This document shows, piece by piece, positions 44,901-53,688 of a stretch of DNA of 64,000 nucleotides. Every line of letters starts with the position of its first letter. Within the stretch, counting starts at the first letter, position 1. Both the position numbers and the translations under genes were made by a program. Under the pieces are notes generated by a model. It searched no databases, was not told the origin of the DNA, and saw only the letters and a program-made list of their open reading frames with translations. Origin of the DNA: Kineosporia succinea (GTDB taxonomy: Bacteria > Actinomycetota > Actinomycetes > Actinomycetales > Kineosporiaceae); contig NZ_JAUSQZ010000001.1 in the NCBI RefSeq assembly GCF_030811555.1, forward strand, positions 3,779,241 through 3,843,240, written 5' to 3'.

Positions 44901-46967
44901 CGCGCGGTGGCCGGGCTCACCGAGAGGGCCACCTACTACGGCCACTACTCGGGAAGCCGCAGCAGTTACGAGACGCTGCCCAACCTGCGCGGGGTCGTCG
45001 CGGTGCTGACCGGCAACCCGCCGAAGAAGGGGCTGCTGTCCAAACTCGGCCTGGGCGCGAAGAAGCCGTCGTCGGCCGACGTGCCCACCACGTCCGTCGA
45101 CTGGTCCACCCCGGTGACCGGGGGGCTGGGCGCCCTGGCCCTGCGCGCGTCCCTGGCGACCACCCCGCCCGAAGTCCGGTCGGCCCTGATGGTGCTGCTG
45201 GCCGAGGTGGCCCGGCACCCGGTGCTGATCCCGGCGGCCGGGCACTGGCGCCGACTCAAGCTGGTCTCCGTGAAATCGTCCACGCCCCAGGCGATCCGCG
45301 ACCAGGAGGTCGAGCACGGCACGATGCTGCCCACCCGGGGTGGTCAGGCTTTCGCCTTCTTCTGGGACACCGAGTACCACGACGGTTCCTACCGGGGTGT
45401 GCTCACGGCCCTCGAACACGTCACCGAACCCGGTGATTTCGGCCCGGTTGACGGCTACCGCATCTCCCTCGAACGGGAGGGTGGCAGCTGGGGCAGCCCG
45501 GAGGCGATCCTCGCGCTGCTCGACCTGCTGGCGCAGCACGGGCCGGCGTCGTGGCGGCCGGAGGCGGTCGACGAGCTGGTGAACCGCACCGGCCTGACCC
45601 GCGCCGAGGCGGCGCTGTTGCTGGCCGGTCTGCTGCAGATCGACTCGTACGAGAACAACTTCCTGCCCAAGGAGGTCCGCGAGCTGCTCGGCCTGAAGGT
45701 GGCCGAGGCCAAGACGGCTCGAGACGCTCTGGTCGGGCGGCTCGACGTCGGGGCCCGGCTGCGGTTGCTGTCCGCGGCCATGCCCGACGAGCCCGCCGAC
45801 CTCTGGGAGAAGGGGCCCGATGTCGAGCGTCTGGCCCGGGAGTGGGTGGCACTGTTCGGGCGCCGGGTGCCGGTGGCCGACGAGCTGGTCGCCGCGTTCG
45901 CCGCCTCCCGCAAGGGCGCGTACACCGGGGCGCAGGACGCGGCAGCCGTGCTGCAGGCGATGGCCGCACCCGCCGCGACCGGATGGCTGAACGTCGACCT
46001 GACAGCGCGTTTCGAAGACAAGCGGCTCACCTACGACGGCGATTCCGGATTCTTGCCGAGGCACCTGTCCGACACCGTGATCGGGTTGCTGTGGCTGGCC
46101 TACCACCTGCCCCTGCACGATCCGCTCCGGCGCACGCTGCCCGAGGTTTACGACGCCCTGCGCCAACGGCTCGCCCACCCCGGTCTGCTGATGCTCTTCC
46201 GGCAGGCCGAGGGGCGCACGCTCGACGGATTGCGGCAGGTCTACGGTCTGCCGCCCGCGCCGGAGGGGCCGAACGCCCCCGAGGAGCTGCTGGACCTGGG
46301 GGGTGCGGGGTATCTGGTCAGCCGCCCCTGGAGGTCCGAGCTGTACGTGCGGCCGGCCGCTCTCGACGGGGCCGGGCAACCGCTGCTGGCCCTGGGCGAG
46401 GCCGTGCCCGACCAGTGGAGCTACCCGTTGCTCGTCGCCCGCGGTGAGGCGCTGGCGCGGCTGGTGGCCGAGCTGCGGGCGCCGGAGGTGACCGAGGGGT
46501 GGCTGCAGGATCCGGCGGTGAGTGTGCCCGATCTGGTCGAGCGGGTGAGCGCCCGCACCGGGCTCGACGCCGCGGCGGCCCGCTACTACCTGCAGTTGCT
46601 GGCGTTGCCCGATCCGACCGACAAGAACGTGCGGCTCTGGAACGGCTGGACGCCCCGTCGGCTCAAGGCCGCCACGTCCGCCCTGACCGAGGCCGGGCTG
46701 GTGGTCGAGGGCAGGCGGGCGCGGGCCGGGCGGTCGGTGTTTCTGCCGTCGGCCTGGCTCAACGTGAAGGCGCCGGGGCTGCCGTTGGAGGCGTGGAAGG
46801 TGCCGTTGCTCGGGCTGTCACCGGGTGGGGCGTCGCCGCTCGACCTGGCGGTGCCGGTGACGTCGGTGCGGGAGCTCTTCCGGCTGGCCTGGGAGCGGGT
46901 CGAGGGTGACGACGGGCCGCGCCTGGAGGCCCTGCGCACCGGACGCGCGGCGGGGCGGGCGCGATGA
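41934..46967 (+). CDS. Giant 1677-residue protein of unknown function in MoxR/VWA/SWIM locus
   Basis: A very long, mostly helical and soluble protein without signal peptide or membrane helix. The N-terminal third (about 1-330) contains the runs HPALGDRAVVRLVPETLGG, LVNDPANGHHALALVKDLERLAR and QAGRAFLAVDNKQSAATMFGKAREAERVHAL. A beta-rich middle (about 590-850) includes IPKDVPSYYSRSVVFVDGRLLVLWDS. A segment near 1000 has GHYSGSRSSYETLPNLRGVVAVLTG. I recall conserved streptomycete homologues of similar length with no assigned function. No catalytic motif stands out. It may be a scaffold or client-binding protein for the MoxR ATPase; this is inference from gene order. It is coupled to the upstream gene and followed after 46 bases by the ATPase gene. 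Confidence 0.82.
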   Translation: MSRQTREKLIEAGAVVAGPAPESSLDGTDTMTARAYRHPALGDRAVVRLVPETLGGAEDLAVEFLGFEPARPPVAVGTGRRQALGFPAWALVNDPANGHHALALVKDLERLARQAKGRPGAAKDGFDELAARLGASVPHFLPTFYEQAGRAFLAVDNKQSAATMFGKAREAERVHALPIDEARQRDVFLEFAFNGALSGKSLTQYAKDLAQRTDPVAAYELFRQVCAERVAGGLPPYAGMADDLRRLVKAAELGQAAEEEKVVRELLDSPALPHAPLPFWKSYAAALQRLSAKEPAVRRSLLSLFPQGDQTGTEDFWFTLLHDTGSLAGLTELDGVPEAARPEDGSAGWLARAVLWRARGWRTTRRSPRLLSLAQAMVPRLQAENVPLRLLDKGVDLDLLDLVLAHGLRVQLPEGRPVAKFGLKRWREDQSPGRRDLVSLAATDWAREPMRLGIDEAMRDRYGFRPDAAGRKPLDDLRPFYETRGPREALGDWLDETATAVTGGALPALTDTLDRLRLVAHGEVLGVRPDAYPRLSGADVAGALARTLRIGLFDEFGWPALEEAVAEFPVPKPHPNGYTEEPFTVADSWPALVLHNKLMAVVVGPREILLRHTFRIPKDVPSYYSRSVVFVDGRLLVLWDSESGVHGYWDDRADEVFRVAGAMPQHHFSRFGTSAPLPGGGRTFGGRPLLPGDRTVGKAHAVVSDGSGWWRLDGEMVNGRGWREFDPATGDPGRLSRPAFFEAGLEADGSVPADDWCALAPVPPGLEGTPFGTAGGLLGWRSVRSADGSGEAVSVTGDVARLRPELMKSSGIHWQPGVVGPIRMPGGGPAVALLIAGRGTSVTFSDGEVGGSDVHTGRSCDYAKGTPLVPPVVYWHALRARDEQGSAALRGITREQAAALVEAARRGRAEKAVRQVLPQITHEKLVLGVAGVLEVAVAQAERVRSLPEPVSTRPVEIVNTPEAEELPEAEPPAGAGVAVPATASDQDLGRAVAGLTERATYYGHYSGSRSSYETLPNLRGVVAVLTGNPPKKGLLSKLGLGAKKPSSADVPTTSVDWSTPVTGGLGALALRASLATTPPEVRSALMVLLAEVARHPVLIPAAGHWRRLKLVSVKSSTPQAIRDQEVEHGTMLPTRGGQAFAFFWDTEYHDGSYRGVLTALEHVTEPGDFGPVDGYRISLEREGGSWGSPEAILALLDLLAQHGPASWRPEAVDELVNRTGLTRAEAALLLAGLLQIDSYENNFLPKEVRELLGLKVAEAKTARDALVGRLDVGARLRLLSAAMPDEPADLWEKGPDVERLAREWVALFGRRVPVADELVAAFAASRKGAYTGAQDAAAVLQAMAAPAATGWLNVDLTARFEDKRLTYDGDSGFLPRHLSDTVIGLLWLAYHLPLHDPLRRTLPEVYDALRQRLAHPGLLMLFRQAEGRTLDGLRQVYGLPPAPEGPNAPEELLDLGGAGYLVSRPWRSELYVRPAALDGAGQPLLALGEAVPDQWSYPLLVARGEALARLVAELRAPEVTEGWLQDPAVSVPDLVERVSARTGLDAAAARYYLQLLALPDPTDKNVRLWNGWTPRRLKAATSALTEAGLVVEGRRARAGRSVFLPSAWLNVKAPGLPLEAWKVPLLGLSPGGASPLDLAVPVTSVRELFRLAWERVEGDDGPRLEALRTGRAAGRAR

Positions 46968-47013
46968 GGGCCGTGGGGTCGGGGAGACTGACGAGCGTGA
47001 CGGGAGCAGGACA

Positions 47014-48324
47014 GTGAGCGCGACGGTGACGCCGGGCGGTTCGGGGCCCTCCTCGGGTTCGGGGGCCGCCGGGCCGGGCAGCTCTGGGCCGGGCAACTCG
47101 GGGCCGGGCAACTCGGGGCCGGGCAACTCGGGGCCGGGCAGCTCGGGGCCGGGCAGCTCGGGGCCGGACGGATCGGCACCGGCCCCGGGCTCTCGGCAGG
47201 TCGACCCGCCGGAAGATCGCTACGCCGCCGAGCTGGAGTTCCTCGCCGCCTTCGACGACGGCGCCCGCCCACCCGGCTGGCATCTGACACCGCGGGCGGT
47301 GGTGACGTTCGTGGTCGGTAGTGAGCGGCCGCTGTCGCTGCCCGCCGGCCGTGAGCGCGAGGGCGTGCCGCGGCGGATGACGATCTCGGAGAAGTTCGTC
47401 GGTGAGCGGGCCCTGGTCGAACGGTGCGTGGTCACCCTGGCCGGTGAGCGCGGGCTGCTGCTGGTCGGTGAGCCCGGAACCGCCAAATCGATGCTGTCGG
47501 AGCTGCTCTCGGCCGCCGTGTGCGGCACGAGCGGCCTGGTCGTGCAGGGCACGGCCGGCACCACCGAAGACCAGCTCCGCTACGGCTGGAACTACGCGGC
47601 GCTGCTGGCACAGGGGCCGAGCCGGTCCGCGCTGGTGCCCTCGCCGGTGATGACCGCCATGTCGGCGGGGGCCGTGGCCCGGGTCGAAGAGGTCACGCGC
47701 TGCCTGCCCGAGGTACAGGACTCGCTGGTCAGCATCCTGTCCGACCGTCGCATCGCGGTGCCCGAGCTCCCGGGCGCCGACTCGGCCGTGCACGCCGCGC
47801 CGGGCTTCTGCCTGATCGCGACGGCGAACCTGCGTGACCGCGGGGTCTCGGAGATGTCGGCCGCGCTGAAGCGGCGGTTCAACTTCGAGCAGGTGCACCC
47901 GATCGCCGACATCGAGCTGGAGACCGCCCTGGTGCGGCGGCAGGCCACGGCCGTGCTCGAGCGGGTGCAGGCACCCTTCGCGGTCGACGACTCGGTGCTC
48001 GAGGTACTGGTCACGGCCTTCCGCGACCTGCGCAACGGCAGCACCGTCGAGGGCTGGGAGGTGGAGCGCCCGTCCACGGTGATGAGCACGGCCGAGGCGG
48101 TCTCGGTGGCGGCGGCGCTGGGGCTGGCCTCGGCGTACTTCCCGACCGGGCGGGACCCGCTGTCGCTGCTGCCCGGGCATCTGCTCGGCGTGGTGCGCAA
48201 AGACGACCCGGCCGACGCCGCGCGGCTGCTGGGCTACTGGGACGGCGCGGTGCGCCGCCGGGCCGAGCGCGGTGGCCGCCTCTGGCGTCAGGTGTGGGAA
48301 CTGCGCGACCGGCTCGAGACGTGA
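47014..48324 (+). CDS. MoxR-family AAA+ ATPase, YehL type
   Basis: A 436-residue ATPase. Residues 20-55 are repeats of GPGNS/GPGSS. The AAA+ core has Walker A GEPGTAKS (152-159), Walker B-like ARVEEVTR with Glu225/Glu226, and the motif FCLIATANLRDRGVSEMSAALKRRFNFEQ. The last is distinctive for the YehL subfamily of MoxR proteins. MoxR ATPases act as chaperones that remodel targets together with a VWA-domain partner, encoded next. GTG start with GGGAGCAGG upstream. The locus layout matches E. coli yehL with yehP and yehQ homologues. Confidence 0.9.
   Translation: MSATVTPGGSGPSSGSGAAGPGSSGPGNSGPGNSGPGNSGPGSSGPGSSGPDGSAPAPGSRQVDPPEDRYAAELEFLAAFDDGARPPGWHLTPRAVVTFVVGSERPLSLPAGREREGVPRRMTISEKFVGERALVERCVVTLAGERGLLLVGEPGTAKSMLSELLSAAVCGTSGLVVQGTAGTTEDQLRYGWNYAALLAQGPSRSALVPSPVMTAMSAGAVARVEEVTRCLPEVQDSLVSILSDRRIAVPELPGADSAVHAAPGFCLIATANLRDRGVSEMSAALKRRFNFEQVHPIADIELETALVRRQATAVLERVQAPFAVDDSVLEVLVTAFRDLRNGSTVEGWEVERPSTVMSTAEAVSVAAALGLASAYFPTGRDPLSLLPGHLLGVVRKDDPADAARLLGYWDGAVRRRAERGGRLWRQVWELRDRLET
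47071..47175. repeat. Seven 15-bp tandem repeats inside the MoxR gene
   Basis: The unit GGGCCGGGCAACTCG (or GGGCCGGGCAGCTCG) is repeated in frame, encoding GPGNS/GPGSS pentapeptides. The first and last units are slightly degenerate. Copy number may vary between strains. Confidence 0.95.
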
Positions 48325-48331
48325 CCTCCTG

Positions 48332-51300
48332 ATGGCGGCCCGGAAGAAGCTGCCCGACCCGCAGGCCGCGGTCGGCGAAATGGTGGCGGCACAGCCGTAT
48401 CTCATCGGGGTGCGGCACCATTCGCCGGCGCTGTCCGCGGTGATCCCGGCGCTGCTCGACGAACTGCGGCCGCAGTCGGTGCTGATCGAGATGCCACCCC
48501 AGTTCGAACGATGGACGACGTGGCTGGGGCACCCGGACACGATGGCCCCGGTCGCGCTGGCCGGGTCGGGAGAACCGCTGCCGTTCTACCCGTTCGCCGA
48601 TTTCTCGCCCGAGCTGGTGGCGATCCGGTGGGCGGTGGCGCGCGGGGTGCCGGTGGTGGCGTGCGACCTGCCGCTGGGTGACGAGGGCTGGGGCGGGCGT
48701 AGCCGGGCGAAGGGGCGCGGCAAGAAGAGCGCGGTGCACGAGGCGCCGTCCGGTGACCACTCGGAAACCGGCTCCGGGGCGCGAGAGCCGTTCGCCCAGG
48801 CCCTGCGTCGTTCCCAGACCGGCCGCGACGGCGACGACCTGTGGGACCGCGTCGTCGAGGCCCCGGCCCCCGGCGCCACGCCCGAGCAGGTTCGCCGCGC
48901 GGCCCTGGCCGTCGGCTGGGCCCTGCGCGCCGACGAGGCGGTCGACGGTCGTGTGGCCTCCGTCGACCTGCGGCGCGAGGCCCAGATGCGGGCCGTCGTC
49001 GCCGACCACCGGCGGCGGCACCCCGATCACCGCGTCGCCCTCCTGGTCGGGGCCTTTCACGCCCCCGCCCTCGTGAGCGCCGAGAACGTCGACCCGGCCA
49101 GCCAGACCGCCGAACTCGAGGCCCCGCGTCCGGTCGCCGAGGTGACCACGAGCCTGATCCCGTACGCAGACCCGTTGCTGGACAGTCGTTCCGGCTACCC
49201 CGCGGGCATCCGCGACCCCCGCTGGCAGGCCGAGACGGTGAGGGCGGGCGGAGATCCGGCGAAGGTGTCCGCGGCGGCGTCACGGGTGGCCGTGGAGGTC
49301 TGCGCCCAGATCCGCGAGGGCGGGCACCCGGCCGGGCCCGGGGAGGCCCGCGAGGTGGTGCGCCTGACCGAGGACCTGGCCCGGCTGCGCGGGCTCCCGG
49401 CGCCCGGGCGCAGCGAGATCGTCGAGGCGCTGAGCACGGTCCTGACCCAGGGCGAGACGCTGGGGCGCGGCCGGGTGGTGGCCCGGGCGATGGAGCGGGT
49501 GCTGGTCGGTGAGCGGCGCGGTCGCCTGGCCCCGGGCACTCCGCGGTCCGGGCTGGGGCCTTCGCTCGAGGCCCTGCTGAAAGAACTGAAGCTCCCGAAT
49601 CCCGAGGCACCGCAACGGAAAGAGCTCCGGCTCGACCCGTTGCGCAGCCCGCTCGACCGGCGCCGCGAGATCACCCTGCAGCGCACCCAGGCCTGCGGCA
49701 TCTACTTCGCGCTGCCCGGCGAGGTGCAGGGCGTGGGGGCGGCGGCCGCCCTCACCACGCTGTGGCTCGCCGAGTGGACGCCGTCCACGGCCGCGCTCAC
49801 CGAGATCGCCGGTCTGCTGGGCGTGACGCTCGAGCAGGCGTCCGACGGCACCCTGCGCCGGCAGCGGGAGCGCGAACGCGCCGAGGGCGGCAGCACGGCG
49901 TCCCAGGTGCTCGAGGGGCTGCTGTCCGCGGCCGAGTGCGGCCTGCCCGGGCTGACCGCCGAGCGTCTCGACGACACGGTGCGGGTGCTGCCCGCCACCG
50001 CCACGCTGCCCGAGCTGCTGATCGGCCTCGACCTGCTGAGCCGCCTCGAGCAGGACACCGTGCCCGGCCTGGTGGGCCATCCGCTGCCCGATCTCGGCCT
50101 GGTGATCGACGAGGTGCACTCGGCCGCGATCCGGCAGGTCGACGGGCTGGCCGGTTCCACCGACCCGGCCGACGCCCGCGCGCTGCTGGCCCTGGTGGTG
50201 CGGCACGACCGGCTCGGCACCGGCCTGCGGCTCGACGCCGCGCTGAAACGCCTGACGCACGAGGGCAGTCCGCTGATGCGGGGCGCCGGGGCGGCGGTGC
50301 GGGTGCTGCTCGGGCTCGACGACGCCGCCGACCTCGGCGACCGGGCCGCGGCCTGGCTCGACCTGGACGCGCCGCTCGAGCTCACGGCCCGGCTCTCCGG
50401 TCTGCTGATCGTGGCCGGTCCGCTGCTGGAGGCCGGGGGTGATGTGCTCGACCCGCTGCTGGCCCGGCTCGAGGTGATGCCCGATGACCTGTTCCTGCGC
50501 CGGCTGCCCGCCGTGCGGGGAGGTTTCGACGTGCTCACCCCGGCCGCGCGGGCCCGTCTGCTGGCGGCGGTGGAGTCCCGGCTCGACGACCGGCTCGACC
50601 TGGTCATGACCACCGATCCGGTGCTGCTCGGGCGCTGGGCGCAGGCCGACGCGCACGCCCTCGAGGCGCTGCGCGAACGCGGTCTGGCCTCGGCGGTGGC
50701 GCTCGCCCCGGCCGACCGCTGGCGTCTCGTGCTCGGGCAGAAGGGTGAGTTGCGGGGCCAGGCGAAGCGTTACGGTCAGGCGCTCGACGAGCTCTACGGG
50801 CAGGGCCGGGGCGAGGGGGCAGGCAGCGACTTGCAGGGCAGTGGTGCCGGTGACGGCCCGGGGTACCCGGGCGTGCGTGAGTGGTCCGAAGACCTCACCC
50901 AGCTCTTCGGCGCCACCGTTCGCGAGGAGGTGCTGGCCGCGGCGGCCGCCGGTGGGCGTGTCGACGCCGCCCTCGCGATCGACCCGGCGTCCGCGCGTCC
51001 GTCGGTGGAACTGCTCACCAGTGTGCTGTCGCTGGCGGGCGCGCTGCCCGAGCGCACGGTGGCGCGGTTGCGCCCGCTGGTGGCCAAGGTGGTCTCCGAT
51101 CTGACGCAAGAACTCTCGCGCACGCTGACCCCCGCGCTCACCGGCCTGACCTCGTCCCGCCCGACGCGCCGGGCGGGCGGCCCGATCGACCTGCACCGCA
51201 CCATCCGGGCCAACCTCAAGACCGCCCGCTACCGCCCCGACGGCACCGCCACCGTCATCCCCGAGCACCCCGTGTTCAAGACCCGCAGCAAACGCACCAC

Positions 51301-51796
51301 CGACTGGCGCATCATCCTGCTGGTCGACGTGTCCGGGTCGATGGAGGCGTCCACGGTCTGGTCGGCCATCACCGCGGCCGTGCTCTCCGGCGTGCCCGCG
51401 CTGACCACCCATCTGCTCGCCTTCTCCACCGAGGTCATCGATTTCACCGGCGTGGTCAGCGATCCGCTGTCGCTGCTGCTGGAGGTCTCGGTCGGTGGGG
51501 GCACCTCGATCGCGACCGGTCTGGCCGCGGCCCGCGAGCTGGTCACCGTGCCGAGCCGCACGATGGTCGTGGTGGTGAGCGACTTCGAGGAGGGCGGTTC
51601 GATCGGCCCGCTGCTGGCTCAGGTGCGCATGCTGGTGGACGCGGGGGTGCGCGTTCTCGGGTGCGCGGGTCTCGACGAGTCCGGCGCCGCGCGCTACAGC
51701 GTGTCCGTGGCGGGGCAGCTGGTCGGCGCCGGGATGCCGGTCGCCGCGCTGAGTCCGCTGGAGCTGGCGCGCTGGGTGGGGGAGCAGGTGCGATGA
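48332..51796 (+). CDS. DUF5682-VWA fusion protein
   Basis: A 1154-residue soluble protein. The N-terminal DUF5682-like part starts IGVRHHSPALSAV, with VLIEMPPQFE (Glu53). It later has SLRREAQMRAVVADHRRRHPDHRVALLVGAFHAPALV. These recall the GxxH, ExP, RE..M, GA.H pattern of TIKI/TraB/EreA-like metal enzymes; that comparison is inference. A long helical middle follows. The C-terminal VWA domain has the MIDAS motif DVSGSME (Asp999, Ser1001, Ser1003), the Thr in GGTSIATGL and the Asp in VVSDFEEGG. In related loci these are often two genes. The VWA domain is the expected partner of the MoxR ATPase. It overlaps the SWIM gene by four bases; the upstream gap is seven bases with no clear ribosome site. 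Confidence 0.85.
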   Translation: MAARKKLPDPQAAVGEMVAAQPYLIGVRHHSPALSAVIPALLDELRPQSVLIEMPPQFERWTTWLGHPDTMAPVALAGSGEPLPFYPFADFSPELVAIRWAVARGVPVVACDLPLGDEGWGGRSRAKGRGKKSAVHEAPSGDHSETGSGAREPFAQALRRSQTGRDGDDLWDRVVEAPAPGATPEQVRRAALAVGWALRADEAVDGRVASVDLRREAQMRAVVADHRRRHPDHRVALLVGAFHAPALVSAENVDPASQTAELEAPRPVAEVTTSLIPYADPLLDSRSGYPAGIRDPRWQAETVRAGGDPAKVSAAASRVAVEVCAQIREGGHPAGPGEAREVVRLTEDLARLRGLPAPGRSEIVEALSTVLTQGETLGRGRVVARAMERVLVGERRGRLAPGTPRSGLGPSLEALLKELKLPNPEAPQRKELRLDPLRSPLDRRREITLQRTQACGIYFALPGEVQGVGAAAALTTLWLAEWTPSTAALTEIAGLLGVTLEQASDGTLRRQRERERAEGGSTASQVLEGLLSAAECGLPGLTAERLDDTVRVLPATATLPELLIGLDLLSRLEQDTVPGLVGHPLPDLGLVIDEVHSAAIRQVDGLAGSTDPADARALLALVVRHDRLGTGLRLDAALKRLTHEGSPLMRGAGAAVRVLLGLDDAADLGDRAAAWLDLDAPLELTARLSGLLIVAGPLLEAGGDVLDPLLARLEVMPDDLFLRRLPAVRGGFDVLTPAARARLLAAVESRLDDRLDLVMTTDPVLLGRWAQADAHALEALRERGLASAVALAPADRWRLVLGQKGELRGQAKRYGQALDELYGQGRGEGAGSDLQGSGAGDGPGYPGVREWSEDLTQLFGATVREEVLAAAAAGGRVDAALAIDPASARPSVELLTSVLSLAGALPERTVARLRPLVAKVVSDLTQELSRTLTPALTGLTSSRPTRRAGGPIDLHRTIRANLKTARYRPDGTATVIPEHPVFKTRSKRTTDWRIILLVDVSGSMEASTVWSAITAAVLSGVPALTTHLLAFSTEVIDFTGVVSDPLSLLLEVSVGGGTSIATGLAAARELVTVPSRTMVVVVSDFEEGGSIGPLLAQVRMLVDAGVRVLGCAGLDESGAARYSVSVAGQLVGAGMPVAALSPLELARWVGEQVR

Positions 51797-53586
51797 GTCT
51801 TCCTCCGGCTGATCCCCGGCTGGTCGCCGAGACGATCGCGGCGTTGCCCGCGCGGCTCCAGAAGCGGCTCGACGCGGCGGTTTCCGGTGCCGCAGACTGG
51901 ACGTTCACCGACGGCACGGTGGTCATCGGCGCCGCCCGGGTGACGTTGCGGCCCGACGCCGGTGTGCTGCTCCAGGCTGAGAACGTGCTCTGCGACTGCC
52001 TTCTCGCACCGGCCTGTCTGCATCGCGCCGCGGTTCTCAGTGTCGCGCCGGTTGCCGAGGGGCCGATGGCGGACGCGCCGGTCACCGAACCGGAGGATCT
52101 CCCGGAGGAGTCCGGGTCACCTGAGGTGACCCGCACGGGGTCCGCAGAGCCGACACCCCCCGAAGGCGAGACGGAGGCGGCGGGTGCCGCCGCGTCCACC
52201 GTCGAAAGCACGGCCGAGACCTGGAAACCCGCTGAACGCGCGGCTGCCCGGATGATCTGGAACGCCGTGGGCCAGCTGCTCGAAGCCGGCCTGGCGGGTG
52301 CGGGCGCGGCCTTGCAGGGGCAGCTGCTGGCGGGCGTGCACCAGGCCCGGTTGCGTGCACTGCACCGGCTCGCGGCCGCGACCACCCGGGTGGTGACCGC
52401 CGTGCGCGCGGCGCGAGGTGACGACGTCTCGTTCTCGCTGCCGGCGCTGGTGTCCGACGTGCTGGAGGTGCTGTCGGTGGCGCACGCGATCGTCAGCGGC
52501 ACGGGCGATCCGGCGCGCTGGAGGGGCACGGCGCGCACGGTCTACAGCGACGTCGGCGGGCTACGGCTGGCGGGGCTCTGTCTGGAACCGGTGATCAGTG
52601 CGGCGGGTTACGCCGGGGTGGTGGTCTGGCTGACCGACGCCGAGGGGCGGTTGTGGTCGGTGTCGGATGTCAAACCCGGTGGTCCGGAACGGGTTCCGTC
52701 GTCGGCGGGAGGGCCGGTGGCGGTCGGGGAGACCGGTCTGTCGCATCGTGACCTGGCCCGGGCGGGCATGATCATGTCGGCGGCCACGGCCAATCCGGAG
52801 GGGCGACTGGGCGCGGGTAAGGGGGTGCAGGCGGTGCGTGCCGCCGGTGTGGGGTGGACGGAACCGCAGCTCCTGAGCCGCTTCGGCCCGCTCGGCAGGC
52901 CTCAGCGCGATGTGGTGGGGCGCCACCCGAAACTGCTGACGCTCACCGTGTGCGGGGCCGAACGCGACGCGGTGCTGGCCGTCGACGACGAGGGGGAGGG
53001 CGTGAGACTGGTGGTGCCGCCGGGCGACCATCGGCAGATTCATCGCGACAACCTGCGTCTGCTGGCTGAGAAACCCGGGCTGCGGGTGCTGGCGATCGCC
53101 CGTCCGCTGCCCGACGAGAACGGGGCCGCGCGTTTCCTGGGGGTGCCGGGCACGCTCGAGCTGCTCGCGATCGGTGGTGGTGACCTGCGCCTTCCCGCGG
53201 CGATGGGCGGGCACGCCGATCTCGGGTTCGACCGGCTGTCGGTGCGTTTCCTGCGTCCGTCCGGGCCGCCGCCACCCTTCCCGCCGGCCGGTGATGTGAT
53301 CGATCCGCTCCTGGCCTACCGGCGGCGGCTGGAACGGGTGGTCTCGGGCGGCCGGCGCACGCTGTCGGTGCCGGGGGTGCCCCAGGAGGTCCGTACCGAG
53401 GCGGCCGCGCTGCGCCGTGACCAGCTGGGCACCGCGGCGGTGCTGCTGGAGCGGCTGCTCGACGCCGCCCAGCCGGCCGGGCGGGACGTGTTCGGCCGGC
53501 TCACCGGCGACGGCGGGGGCGATCTGGCCCGGGCCTGGCTGTCGGCGGGCACCTATCAGCGAGAGCTGCTCACGGCACCGGTCTGA
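51793..53586 (+). CDS. SWIM zinc-finger protein
   Basis: A 597-residue soluble protein. The SWIM zinc motif CxCx5CxH reads CDCLLAPACLH with Cys67, Cys69, Cys75 and His77, after the DWTFTDGTVVIGAARVTL strand pattern that usually precedes it. The rest has acidic linker sequence (about 95-150), helices, and a C-terminal strand-rich region (GAERDAVLAVDDEGEGVRLVVPPGDHRQIHRDNLRLL). SWIM fingers bind DNA or protein; in the yehQ-type position the target is unknown. It is the last gene of the locus, started by ATGA overlap. Confidence 0.87.
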   Translation: MSLPPADPRLVAETIAALPARLQKRLDAAVSGAADWTFTDGTVVIGAARVTLRPDAGVLLQAENVLCDCLLAPACLHRAAVLSVAPVAEGPMADAPVTEPEDLPEESGSPEVTRTGSAEPTPPEGETEAAGAAASTVESTAETWKPAERAAARMIWNAVGQLLEAGLAGAGAALQGQLLAGVHQARLRALHRLAAATTRVVTAVRAARGDDVSFSLPALVSDVLEVLSVAHAIVSGTGDPARWRGTARTVYSDVGGLRLAGLCLEPVISAAGYAGVVVWLTDAEGRLWSVSDVKPGGPERVPSSAGGPVAVGETGLSHRDLARAGMIMSAATANPEGRLGAGKGVQAVRAAGVGWTEPQLLSRFGPLGRPQRDVVGRHPKLLTLTVCGAERDAVLAVDDEGEGVRLVVPPGDHRQIHRDNLRLLAEKPGLRVLAIARPLPDENGAARFLGVPGTLELLAIGGGDLRLPAAMGGHADLGFDRLSVRFLRPSGPPPPFPPAGDVIDPLLAYRRRLERVVSGGRRTLSVPGVPQEVRTEAAALRRDQLGTAAVLLERLLDAAQPAGRDVFGRLTGDGGGDLARAWLSAGTYQRELLTAPV

Positions 53587-53688
53587 ATACTGACCGCCCG
53601 TGAAAGGTGTGGCCTGTGCGGGTGATGGGTCGGTGAACCGGCGAGATCCGGCGCTGATGGCCGGTGTTGCCCCTAGACTGCGGGCATC

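Noticed and set aside
44139-46379. Minus-strand open frame of 746 codons
   Set aside because: It lies opposite the giant protein gene in the MoxR locus and reads as shadow sequence.
50881-52500. Plus-strand open frame overlapping the VWA region upstream of the SWIM gene
   Set aside because: The longer frame is in the SWIM gene's phase, but its upstream part is out of frame with the VWA domain; the ATGA overlap start is the real one.
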